Assembly: GCF_900113905.1 (NCBI RefSeq)
Contig: NZ_FORC01000003.1
Coordinates: forward strand, 372,001 to 436,000
DNA from: Phytopseudomonas argentinensis
GTDB taxonomy: Bacteria; Pseudomonadota; Gammaproteobacteria; Pseudomonadales; Pseudomonadaceae
Direction of reading: 5' to 3'
DNA length: 64,000 nt
Below the pieces are notes generated by a model, which made no database searches, was not told the origin of the DNA, and saw only the letters and a list, made by a program, of their open reading frames with translations. This document shows, in pieces, positions 10,263 to 17,926 of this stretch; position 1 is the first letter of the stretch, and every line of letters starts with the position of its first letter. A program made the translations under genes and the position numbers.

Positions 10263-11162
10263 TCAGTTCAGGCGCTGCGCCAGCACCGCGATATGCTCCG
10301 GGCCGATGCCGCAGCAGCCACCCAGGTGGCTGGCGCCCCGCGCGCGCCAGTCGGCAACCCAGCGCAGGTAGCCTGGCGGGTCGAGATCCTCGCGCAGCGG
10401 GTCGAGGCCATCGTTGGCGGTGGCTTCTTCGGGCTGCGGTGGGAAGGCATTCGCGTAGGCGCCGATGGCGATGTTCGCACCGAGGCTGGCGAAAGTTTCG
10501 CGGGCCGCGTCGATGGCATCACCGATCACTTCCGGCTGGCTGCAGTTGAACAGCAGCACCTCGACGCCCAGTTCGGCCGCCGCGCGAGCCGCGTCGGCCA
10601 CCGGCTCGCCCGAGCGCAGACGCGGCACCTCGTCGGTGTCTTCGTCACGCAGGGTGAACGACAGCCAGAACGGCTTGCCGTCCTTTGGCAGGTGGGCGTG
10701 AATGGCCCGCGCCTCGGCAATGGCGCTCTGGGTTTCCGCCAGCCACAGGTCGACATGGGGCGCCAGGCCCTCGAGCAGCGGGGTCAGAACTTCGGTGACC
10801 CGCGCAGGCTCGAACAGATCGGGGCGGTAGGAGCCGAACAGCGGCGGCAGCGAGCCGGCGACCCGAACGTCACCGCCGGCCTTGTCCGCCGCACTGCGGG
10901 CCAATTGCCCGGCACGCTCGGCCAGGGCGCGGCCTTCGGCAGCGAAGCGCTGCTCACCGACATGAAAGGGCACCACGGCGTAGCTGTTGCTGGTGATCAC
11001 CTGGCTGCCGCTGGCGATGTATGCCGCATGTACGGCCTCGACCTGCTCCGGCGCCTCGCTCAGCGCCAGCGCCGACCACTCCGGCTGGCGAAACGGCGCG
11101 CCGCGGCGCTGCAGCTCCCGGCCCATGCCGCCATCCAGCAGAGTCAGAGATCGCCCGCTCAT
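10263..11162 (-). CDS. Homocysteine S-methyltransferase family protein
   Basis: A 299-residue protein of the zinc-dependent homocysteine methyltransferase fold. The zinc ligands are visible as LFNCSQP (about residue 215) and the C-terminal GGCCGIGPEH. Length and architecture match MmuM-type enzymes that use S-methylmethionine or S-adenosylmethionine. The start at 11162 is chosen because TGGAG lies seven bases upstream; the open frame continues nine more codons. It is divergent from an amino-acid-type ABC binding protein and permease, which suggests scavenging of a methylated sulfur amino acid. That link is inferred. Confidence 0.88.
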   Translation of the reverse strand: MSGRSLTLLDGGMGRELQRRGAPFRQPEWSALALSEAPEQVEAVHAAYIASGSQVITSNSYAVVPFHVGEQRFAAEGRALAERAGQLARSAADKAGGDVRVAGSLPPLFGSYRPDLFEPARVTEVLTPLLEGLAPHVDLWLAETQSAIAEARAIHAHLPKDGKPFWLSFTLRDEDTDEVPRLRSGEPVADAARAAAELGVEVLLFNCSQPEVIGDAIDAARETFASLGANIAIGAYANAFPPQPEEATANDGLDPLREDLDPPGYLRWVADWRARGASHLGGCCGIGPEHIAVLAQRLN

Positions 11163-11273
11163 ATAAGCTCCAGTCATATCAATATGCATTCAATTCATTT
11201 GGATGCACTTATTTATAACTATTTAATACGTACCAACTGCCTCTCACAACCTTTTTCGCCCTCAAGGATTCCA

Positions 11274-12095
11274 GTGAAAACAACGCTCCTCGCCGCCCTC
11301 GGCCTGACCTTCGCCTCCGTCTGCAACCTGGCCCTGGCCGGCCCGACCCTCGAGCGCGTCGAGAAGAACGGCGAACTGGTCAACGTGCTGATGGAGAACT
11401 ACCCGCCGTTCTCCTTTCTGAATGAACAGAATCAGCTCGATGGCTTCGACGTCGATGTCGCCAAGGCCGTGGCCGACAAGCTGGGCGTCAAGCTGCGCCT
11501 GGAAACGCCGTCCTGGGACGTGATCGCCGCGGGCCGCTGGAATGGCCGCTACGACATCTGCATCTGCTCGATGACGCCCAGCCAGGCGCGCGCCCAGGTG
11601 TTCGACTTCCCGGTGACCTACTACGCATCGCCGGCGGTGATCGTGGTCAACGCCAGCGACGAGCGCATCCACTCGGCCAAGGATCTGTCCGGCCTCAAGG
11701 TCGGCGTCACCAGCGCCTCCTCCTACGAGGGTTACCTGAACAAGGATCTGGTGATCGAAGGCGCCGAAGACAAGCCGCTGGTCTACCCGTTCGAAGCCGT
11801 ACAGGTCGCGCCCTACGACAACGATACCGTGGCCTTCCATGACCTGGCCCTGGGCGCCGGCGTACGCCTGGACGCCATCCTCACCAACCTGGTGACCGCC
11901 CAGCCGCGCATCGATCAGGACAAACGCTTCAAGCTGGCGGGTGACGCGCTGTACGCAGAACCCAACGCCGTGGCCATCGAGAAGGACGACGCCGAGTGGC
12001 GCGCCAAGGTCGAGAGCGTCTTCGCAGAGCTGCGCCAGGACGGTACCCTGGCGGCCATCTCCAAGAAGTGGATCGGTTCCGATATCAGCCAATGA
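11274..12095 (+). CDS. ABC transporter substrate-binding protein, amino-acid type
   Basis: A 273-residue family-3 binding protein with a signal peptide (KTTLLAALGLTFASVCNLALA, cleaved about residue 23) and the start of the mature fold in VLMENYPPFSFLNEQNQLDGF. The GTG start at 11274 is supported by AAGGA nine bases upstream. It overlaps the permease gene by four bases (ATGA), so the two are translationally coupled. The divergent homocysteine methyltransferase gene hints at a sulfur amino acid ligand, without direct evidence. Confidence 0.9.
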   Translation: MKTTLLAALGLTFASVCNLALAGPTLERVEKNGELVNVLMENYPPFSFLNEQNQLDGFDVDVAKAVADKLGVKLRLETPSWDVIAAGRWNGRYDICICSMTPSQARAQVFDFPVTYYASPAVIVVNASDERIHSAKDLSGLKVGVTSASSYEGYLNKDLVIEGAEDKPLVYPFEAVQVAPYDNDTVAFHDLALGAGVRLDAILTNLVTAQPRIDQDKRFKLAGDALYAEPNAVAIEKDDAEWRAKVESVFAELRQDGTLAAISKKWIGSDISQ

Positions 12096-12928
12096 CACCA
12101 CCTCCTGAAACCCCTCGCCCGCCTCCCATGGCGGGCGAGTCGTTGCTGCAGCGCCTGTTCGGCTTTCGTACCCGCCTGTACCTCACCTGGGCGACCCTGT
12201 TCGCCCTGTGCGTGGCATTTTTCCTGAGCTTCGACCTGAAGTTCTCGATCATCCTCGACAAGCTGCCCAACCTGCTCGGCGCAAGCCTGGCACCCAACGG
12301 CTTCCTGCAGGGCGCGGCGCTGACCCTGTTCCTGTGCTTCTGCTCGATCTGGGCGTCCCTGGCGCTGGGCTTCGTCACCGCCCTGGCGCGCCTGTCGAGA
12401 AGTGCCGTGGCCTTTGGCATCGCCAGCTTCTACGCCTCGTTCTTTCGCGGCACGCCGCTGCTGATCCAGATTCTGCTGATCTACCTGGGCCTGCCGCAGC
12501 TGGGCCTGGTGCCCGGCGCGATCACCGCAGGGATCATCGCCCTGTCGCTGAACTACGGCGCCTACCTGAGCGAGATCTTTCGCGCCGGCCTGATCGGCGT
12601 CGCGCCAGGCCAGCGCGAAGCCTCCCTGGCCCTGGGCCTCAAGCCGGTGGTGATCTTCTGGTGGGTGACCCTGCCCCAAGCGATGCGCACCATCATCCCG
12701 CCGACCACCAGCCAGTTCATCTCGATGCTCAAGGACTCGTCGCTGATCTCGGTGATGGGCGTCTGGGAGGTGATGTTCCTGGCCCAATCCTACGGGCGCT
12801 CGTCGTACCGCTACATCGAAATGCTGACCACCGCGGCGGTGATCTACTGGCTGCTGTCGATCGGCCTGGAGCTGATCCAGGCGCGGCTTGAACGGCATTA
12901 CGGCAAGGCCTATCTGAACGGACGCTAA
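12092..12928 (+). CDS. Amino-acid ABC transporter permease
   Basis: A 278-residue inner-membrane permease of the HisM/GlnP family. The EAA-type loop is visible as YGAYLSEIFRAGLIGVAPGQREAS near residues 155-175, followed by LPQAMRTIIPPTTSQFI. A proline-rich N-terminal tail (MTPPPETPRPPP) precedes the first helix. The start overlaps the upstream stop codon. No ATP-binding subunit follows; the next genes are a hypothetical protein, a GNAT protein and an Lrp regulator, so the importer must borrow an ATPase encoded elsewhere or is incomplete. Confidence 0.91.
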   Translation: MTPPPETPRPPPMAGESLLQRLFGFRTRLYLTWATLFALCVAFFLSFDLKFSIILDKLPNLLGASLAPNGFLQGAALTLFLCFCSIWASLALGFVTALARLSRSAVAFGIASFYASFFRGTPLLIQILLIYLGLPQLGLVPGAITAGIIALSLNYGAYLSEIFRAGLIGVAPGQREASLALGLKPVVIFWWVTLPQAMRTIIPPTTSQFISMLKDSSLISVMGVWEVMFLAQSYGRSSYRYIEMLTTAAVIYWLLSIGLELIQARLERHYGKAYLNGR

Positions 12929-12930
12929 GC

Positions 12931-13395
12931 ATGCAGATCCCTGCCGCCGCTATTGAACGCCTGCTGCGCATCGACTGGTTCGCCAATATCGGCAAGCCTG
13001 CATCGCTTGCCGGCGTGCGCCAGATCGACCATGGCGAGCTGGGCTCATCGCTGACCAGCGATGCCTGGGAAGCCACCACGCTGGAGGCGCGCAACGCCAT
13101 CACCGCACGCCTGGCCCGCCTGCATCCGAGCCGGTATCAGGCCTGGAACGACCTGGCCGGCCAGGCCAAGACCGCCCTGCGGCCCATCTGGCAAAAGCTG
13201 CCGGTCGCCCTCGCCGATGACGCCGCGCTCGCCGACCTGCAATGGATCCTGCACGCCTATCTGATGGAAGCCGCCTACAGCCGGCAGCTCGCCGCGCCGC
13301 TGTTCTTCGCCAGTCTGGTCCGCGTGTACGAGGCCGGACATGTCCCTTGCGGCTGGGACGGCGAATGGCCCGCCGGGCGTCTGGTCATCTGCTAA
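12931..13395 (+). CDS. Hypothetical protein, 154 residues
   Basis: I do not recognise this protein. It starts two bases after the permease stop and is therefore probably in the same transcript. It is soluble, has no signal peptide, and is rich in alanine, leucine and tryptophan (SDAWEATTLEARNAITARL, WNDLAGQAK, LQWILHAYLMEAAYSR), suggesting an all-helical fold. The C-terminal half has a conserved-looking YEAGHVPCGWDGEWPAGRL. Codon use matches its neighbours, so it is likely a real gene. Confidence 0.7.
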   Translation: MQIPAAAIERLLRIDWFANIGKPASLAGVRQIDHGELGSSLTSDAWEATTLEARNAITARLARLHPSRYQAWNDLAGQAKTALRPIWQKLPVALADDAALADLQWILHAYLMEAAYSRQLAAPLFFASLVRVYEAGHVPCGWDGEWPAGRLVIC

Positions 13396-13468
13396 GCACC
13401 CTGCGCGCTTGCGATGAACACCGGCACGCCGCAGGATGACGGTCGATCGACTTTCAGGAGAGCTGCCG

Positions 13469-13924
13469 ATGACCGTTCGTATTCCCGTGGAAATCCGCGC
13501 CGTCAGCGCCGCTGATCACGCCGCCTGGCTGCCGCTCTGGCAGGGCTACCAGCGCTTCTACATGACCGAGATCGATGCCGCGACCAGCGACCTGACCTGG
13601 CAGCGCTTCCTTGACCCGGGCGAACCGATGTTCGCCGCTCTGGCCTGGCGCGACGGCGAGGCCATCGGCCTGGTGCACTGGATCTACCACCGCTCCTGTT
13701 GGACCACTGGCGACTACTGCTACCTGCAGGACCTGTTCATCGGCAAGGACGTGCGCGGCAACGGCGTCGGTCGCCAGCTGATCGAACACGTCTACGCCGA
13801 GGCCGCACAGGCAGGTTGCTCGCGGGTGCACTGGCTGACCCACGAAACCAACGCCAAGGCCAAGCTGCTCTACGAGCGCATCGGCGAACGCTCGGGCTTC
13901 GAGCAGTACCGCAAGCTGCTCTGA
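13469..13924 (+). CDS. GNAT-family N-acetyltransferase
   Basis: A 151-residue protein with the GNAT acetyl-CoA binding region YLQDLFIGKDVRGNGVGRQL near residues 85-105, including the V-x-G-x-G-x-G/A pattern. The substrate is unknown; small amines and amino acids are common for this subgroup. The start at 13469 follows CAGGAGAGCTGCCG; the frame is open 11 codons upstream without a better ribosome site. It lies between the hypothetical gene and the Lrp regulator, all on the same strand. Confidence 0.88.
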   Translation: MTVRIPVEIRAVSAADHAAWLPLWQGYQRFYMTEIDAATSDLTWQRFLDPGEPMFAALAWRDGEAIGLVHWIYHRSCWTTGDYCYLQDLFIGKDVRGNGVGRQLIEHVYAEAAQAGCSRVHWLTHETNAKAKLLYERIGERSGFEQYRKLL

Positions 13925-13981
13925 GCGAAGGCTGGCACACAATCCGCATCTCTGTCGGCTCAACCACCGACAGAGTGAGCC

Positions 13982-14428
13982 ATGAACAAACTCGACAATG
14001 CGCTGCTGAATATCCTGATCAAGGATTCACGCACCTCCTTCGCCGATATCGCCCGCCAGTTGAACATTTCCCGCGCCCATGCCCGTAGCCGGGTGAAGGC
14101 GCTGGTGGAGACCGGGGTGATCGAGAAATTCACCGCGGTGGTCAACCCGGAGAAACTCGGCAAGGGCATCTCCACCTTCGTCGACCTGACCGTGGCCCCG
14201 CACGCCATCGAGGCCGTCGCCGAACGGCTCTCGGCCACCCGCGAAGTGGTCAGCCTGTACATCATGAGCGACCTGAAAAGCTTGCATATCCACACCCTGA
14301 CCGACAGTTACGAGACCTTCGACGCCTTCGTGCGCCAGCACATCTTCAACCACCCGGAGATTCTTACGGTGGATTGCAAGGCGCTGATGACCCGGGTCAA
14401 GCATCGCCGTGGCGGTGCCCGGCTATAA
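13982..14428 (+). CDS. Lrp/AsnC-family transcriptional regulator
   Basis: A 148-residue regulator with an N-terminal helix-turn-helix (LDNALLNILIKDSRTSFADI, then ARQLNISRAHARSRVKAL) and a C-terminal RAM/AsnC effector domain (VNPEKLGKGISTFVDLTV onward). Family members bind amino acids and act as dimers to octamers. It may control the binding-protein/permease/GNAT block upstream or the divergent methyltransferase; no operator was recognised. Confidence 0.9.
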   Translation: MNKLDNALLNILIKDSRTSFADIARQLNISRAHARSRVKALVETGVIEKFTAVVNPEKLGKGISTFVDLTVAPHAIEAVAERLSATREVVSLYIMSDLKSLHIHTLTDSYETFDAFVRQHIFNHPEILTVDCKALMTRVKHRRGGARL

Positions 14429-14454
14429 GCCGGAAACCGTCGTTAATCGAACCC

Positions 14455-14520
14455 TGTGGGAGCGGGCAGGTACGCCTAGCCCGTGCCCGTGATTTCGCGC
14501 GCATGGCGCGCTCCCCCAAG
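14455..14520. repeat. REP-like element
   Basis: GTGGGAGCGGGCAGGTACGC, then CTAGCCCGTGCCCG, followed by a second palindrome, GCGCGCATGGCGCGC. It belongs to the CTAGGCGTCCCC-type REP form seen in reverse at 24092 and 29375. The rest of the 488-base gap (14429-14916) shows no gene, only the sigma-54 promoter match listed separately. Confidence 0.55.
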
Positions 14521-14826
14521 AGCGGCTCGCTGCCGTTACGGCAGCGACGGTGGCTACCGTCAGCGGCGAAGGCTGCGTTAAAAGCGTGCCGGCGGCGCGT
14601 TTTGGTGCACAACTGACATTCGGCCGCTCACCGCGCCCCGGCTTACCGCTATGAACCTGAGCAACCGCCGCGACCTGTCAAATGTTCAGTAATCAGGGTT
14701 CTGGTTGCCGTTTCGTCAGCGCTGCGCCTGCAGTCACGCTTGTTTTTTGTGCGCCGAGCCATCCCGGCGAAAACCTCAAGCCTGAATAAATATCTTAAGG
14801 ATCAACGAGTTAAAAATAATTTCTCC

Positions 14827-14842
14827 TGGCATGACAGTTGCT
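14827..14842 (+). promoter_or_regulatory. Putative sigma-54 promoter of the TRAP operon
   Basis: TGGCATGACAGTTGCT matches the -24/-12 consensus TGGCAC(G)N4TTGC(A/T) at every key base, with the right 10-base distance between GG and GC. It lies about 75 bases before the dctP-like start. Sigma-54 promoters need an enhancer-binding activator; none is adjacent, though one is cut by the window start. Confidence 0.6.
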
Positions 14843-14916
14843 CAAGGCATCTGGCAGCGACTTTACATCCGGCAGGCGCAAGCCCGCCGCCATGGCCAGA
14901 GCGACAGGAGAATCCC

Positions 14917-16026
14917 ATGAGCCTCAATCGACGCAAATTCATTGGCGCCGGCGCCCTTGCAGCCGGCGCGGGCCTGGCACTGGGTGCCAGCGGCGTGGCC
15001 GGTGCCGCGGTGAGCAGCAAGACCTTCAACTGGAAGATGACCAACGCCTACGCGCCGGGCTCGCCCTTCTACGTGCAGGGCCCGGGCAGCCCCACCGACT
15101 TCTGCAAACGTGTCGAGGACATGTCCGGCGGGCGCCTGAAGATCCAGCACTTCGCGGCTGGCGAGCTGATCCCGGCACTGGAGGGCTTCGACGCGGTGGC
15201 CAGCGGCATGGTGGAAATGAACGCCGCCAACGCCTTCTTCTGGGCCGGCAAGATTCCCGCCGCACAATTCTTCACCGCCGTGCCGTTCGGCATGAACACC
15301 CAGGGCATGAACGCCTGGCTGTACAACGGTGGCGGCCTGAAGCTCTGGGAAGAGCTGTACGAGCCCCATGGCCTGGTGCCGATGCCCATGGGCAACACCG
15401 GTACGCAGATGACCGGCTGGTTCCGCCAGCCCCTGGAGAACGTCGACAGCCTCAAGGGCCTGAAGATGCGTATCGCCGGCCTGGCCGGCAAGGTCTACAG
15501 CGAACTGGGCGTGGCCGTGCGCCTGCTGCCGGGCGGCGAGATCTTTCCGGCGCTGGAGCGTGGGGTGATCGACGCCGCCGAGTTCGTCGGCCCCTATCAG
15601 GATCGCCGCATGGGCCTGCACAAGGCGGCCAAGAACTACTACACCACCGGCTGGCACGAGCCGACCAACGTCACCGAGCTGATCATCAACAAACAGGCCT
15701 GGGACAGCCTGCCCGCCGACCTGCAGGCCATCGTGAGGGTCTGCGCCCAGGCCTGCAACGCCGACAGCTGGTCCTGGTGCGACGCGGTCAACGCCGAGGC
15801 CCTGCAGGATCTGGTGGGCAACCAGGGGGTGATCGCCCGGCCACTGCCAGGCGACATCATCAAGCGCCTGCATGAGGTCACCCGCGACACCCTGTCGAGC
15901 ATGGCGGCGGGCGATCCGGCGACCAGGAAGATCTACGAGCACTTCTTCGCCTTCCGCAAGCAGTACCTCTTCTGGGCCTCGGTCGGCGAGAAGGCGTTCA
16001 TGGACATCGGGCTGGACGCGTCATGA
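14917..16026 (+). CDS. TRAP transporter substrate-binding protein (DctP type)
   Basis: A 369-residue periplasmic protein with a twin-arginine-like signal (NRRKFIGAGALAAGAGLALG) and a DctP fold. Its length and the segments WHEPTNVTELIINKQAWDSL and LLPGGEIFPALERGVIDAAE resemble the TakP-like branch that binds 2-oxo acids and similar carboxylates, by family memory. ACAGGAG precedes the start. It overlaps the small permease by four bases and heads a dctP-dctQ-dctM-ggt-like operon. With a gamma-glutamyltransferase downstream, an amino-acid-derived carboxylate is plausible as ligand but not shown. Confidence 0.92.
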   Translation: MSLNRRKFIGAGALAAGAGLALGASGVAGAAVSSKTFNWKMTNAYAPGSPFYVQGPGSPTDFCKRVEDMSGGRLKIQHFAAGELIPALEGFDAVASGMVEMNAANAFFWAGKIPAAQFFTAVPFGMNTQGMNAWLYNGGGLKLWEELYEPHGLVPMPMGNTGTQMTGWFRQPLENVDSLKGLKMRIAGLAGKVYSELGVAVRLLPGGEIFPALERGVIDAAEFVGPYQDRRMGLHKAAKNYYTTGWHEPTNVTELIINKQAWDSLPADLQAIVRVCAQACNADSWSWCDAVNAEALQDLVGNQGVIARPLPGDIIKRLHEVTRDTLSSMAAGDPATRKIYEHFFAFRKQYLFWASVGEKAFMDIGLDAS

Positions 16027-16541
16027 TGGCCCTCGTCACTCTCATCGAAGGGCTGGTCGAGGCTCTGGGCTCCCTTGCCCGGGCCTGCGTACTGCTGCTG
16101 GTGCTGCTGGTGTCGTTCGACGTGCTGATGCGCTACCTGTTCGACTTCAGCCCCGTCGCCTTGCAGGAACTGGAGTGGTACCTGATCTCGCCCATCGCCC
16201 TGCTCGGCATCGCCTACACCCTCAAGCACCGCCAGGACGTGCGTGTCGATTTTCTCTACGAGAAATTCAGCGTGAAGACCAAGGCTGCCGTCGACCTGTT
16301 CAGCGGCATCGCCACCGCGGCCATCGGTTTCTACATCGCCCACCTGGCGTTCAAGTACAGCATGCAGTCCTACCACATGGGTGAAGGCTCGCCTGACCCG
16401 GGCGGCCTGCCCTATCGCTTTCTGGTCAAGGCTTTCCTGCCCCTGGGTTTCGGCCTGTTCGGTTTGCAGGGGGTGGCCGATAGCCTGCGCGCGTTGTGCG
16501 TGCTGCTGCAGCCCGCCTCCGCCCGGGAGGTGCGCGCATGA
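16023..16541 (+). CDS. TRAP transporter small permease (DctQ type)
   Basis: A 172-residue inner-membrane protein with four hydrophobic segments, the DctQ pattern, including VSFDVLMRYLFDFSPVALQE and the typical RQDVRVDFLYEKFS after the second helix. It connects the binding protein to the large ion-coupled subunit. Its start overlaps the dctP stop (ATGA), and its own stop is overlapped by the dctM start, so all three should be translationally coupled. Confidence 0.92.
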   Translation: MMALVTLIEGLVEALGSLARACVLLLVLLVSFDVLMRYLFDFSPVALQELEWYLISPIALLGIAYTLKHRQDVRVDFLYEKFSVKTKAAVDLFSGIATAAIGFYIAHLAFKYSMQSYHMGEGSPDPGGLPYRFLVKAFLPLGFGLFGLQGVADSLRALCVLLQPASAREVRA

Positions 16542-17863
16542 GCCCCAACGAATGGCTGGCCATCGCCATGGTGTTCGGCTTCTTCGCCATGATGATGGCG
16601 GGCGTGCCGGTGGCCATTTCCCTGGCCGTGTCCGGCTTCGTCGCCGGCATGGTCGGCTTCGGCCCGATGCTCTTCGCTCTGCTGCCGGCGCGCATGTTCG
16701 GGGTGGTCAGCAACTACACGCTGCTGGCGATACCCCTGTTCACCTTCATGGGGGTGATGCTGGAGAAATCCCGGGTCGCCGAGGACATGCTCGACACCAT
16801 CGGCCGCGCCATGGGCGGCCTGAACGGCGGCATGGGCCTGGCGATCATTCTGGTCGGCGTACTGCTGGGCGCCTCCACCGGTATCGTCGGCGCCACGGTG
16901 GTGACCATCGGTTTGCTGACCCTGCCCACGCTGCTGCGCCGTGGCTACAACAAGACCGTGGCCTGCGGCACCATCTGCGCCTCCGGCACCCTGGGGCAGA
17001 TCATTCCGCCGAGCCTGGTGCTGATCCTGCTGGCCGACATCCTCGGCCAGTCGGTGGGCTCGATCTTCGCTGCGGCCTTCATTCCCAGCCTGGTGCTGGC
17101 GCTGATCTACGTCGCCTACATGCTGCTGCTCGGCTGGCTGCGCCCGGATTGGGTGCCGGCGATTCCTGCCGAGGAACGCGCCCTGACCAGCCGCAAGCAA
17201 TTGCTCAAGGACATGGCACGCAGCGTGCTGCCACCGCTGCTGCTGGTGATGGCGGTGCTCGGCTCGATCATCGGCGGCGTCGCCGCGCCCACCGAGGCGG
17301 CCTCCATGGGTGCCCTCGGCGCCCTGCTGATCGCCGCGCTTTCAGGCCGGCTGAGCTGGCCGACGCTCAAGGCCACGCTGCACGGCACCCTGACCATCAG
17401 CGCGATGATCTTCCTGATCCTGCTCTGCTCGCAGCCCTTCTCCCTGGCCTTCCGTGGCCTGGGTGGCGAAGCCCTGGTGCACGAGCTGTTCACCCTGCTA
17501 CCGGGTGGCGAACTGGGGGCGATCCTGTTCCTGATGGCGGTGCTGTTCGTGCTCGGCTTCTTCCTCGAGTGGATCGAGATTTCCTATATCGCCCTGCCGA
17601 TGTTCCTGCCGGTGTTCATCGCCTACGACACCGACCTGGTGTGGCTGGGCATTCTGGTCGCCCTGAACCTGCAGATGTCCTTTCTCACTCCGCCCTTCGG
17701 CTGGGCGCTGTTCTTTCTCAAGGGCGTGGCGCCGCCGGGGATCACCACCAAGGACATCTACATCGGCGCGCTGCCTTACGTGTTCCTGCAGATGCTCGCC
17801 GTGGCCGTGGTGTTCTACTTCCCGCAACTGGCCACCTGGCTGCCCAAGGCCATCGGTTGGTAG
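16538..17863 (+). CDS. TRAP transporter large permease (DctM type)
   Basis: A 441-residue inner-membrane protein, about 12 hydrophobic segments, carrying out sodium- or proton-coupled import. Characteristic segments are AIPLFTFMGVMLEKSRVAED, GASTGIVGATVVTIGLLTLP and GTLGQIIPPSLVLILLAD. The start at 16538 (MSPNEWLAI) overlaps the dctQ stop by four bases; an in-frame ATG 14 codons earlier lacks a better ribosome site. The gene is followed after 63 bases by the gamma-glutamyltransferase gene. Confidence 0.93.
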   Translation: MSPNEWLAIAMVFGFFAMMMAGVPVAISLAVSGFVAGMVGFGPMLFALLPARMFGVVSNYTLLAIPLFTFMGVMLEKSRVAEDMLDTIGRAMGGLNGGMGLAIILVGVLLGASTGIVGATVVTIGLLTLPTLLRRGYNKTVACGTICASGTLGQIIPPSLVLILLADILGQSVGSIFAAAFIPSLVLALIYVAYMLLLGWLRPDWVPAIPAEERALTSRKQLLKDMARSVLPPLLLVMAVLGSIIGGVAAPTEAASMGALGALLIAALSGRLSWPTLKATLHGTLTISAMIFLILLCSQPFSLAFRGLGGEALVHELFTLLPGGELGAILFLMAVLFVLGFFLEWIEISYIALPMFLPVFIAYDTDLVWLGILVALNLQMSFLTPPFGWALFFLKGVAPPGITTKDIYIGALPYVFLQMLAVAVVFYFPQLATWLPKAIGW

Positions 17864-17926
17864 TACATCGAACCCGGGCCGCGCCGGCCATGATCGCGGC
17901 CTGACAACAACAAGGAATTCGCACCC

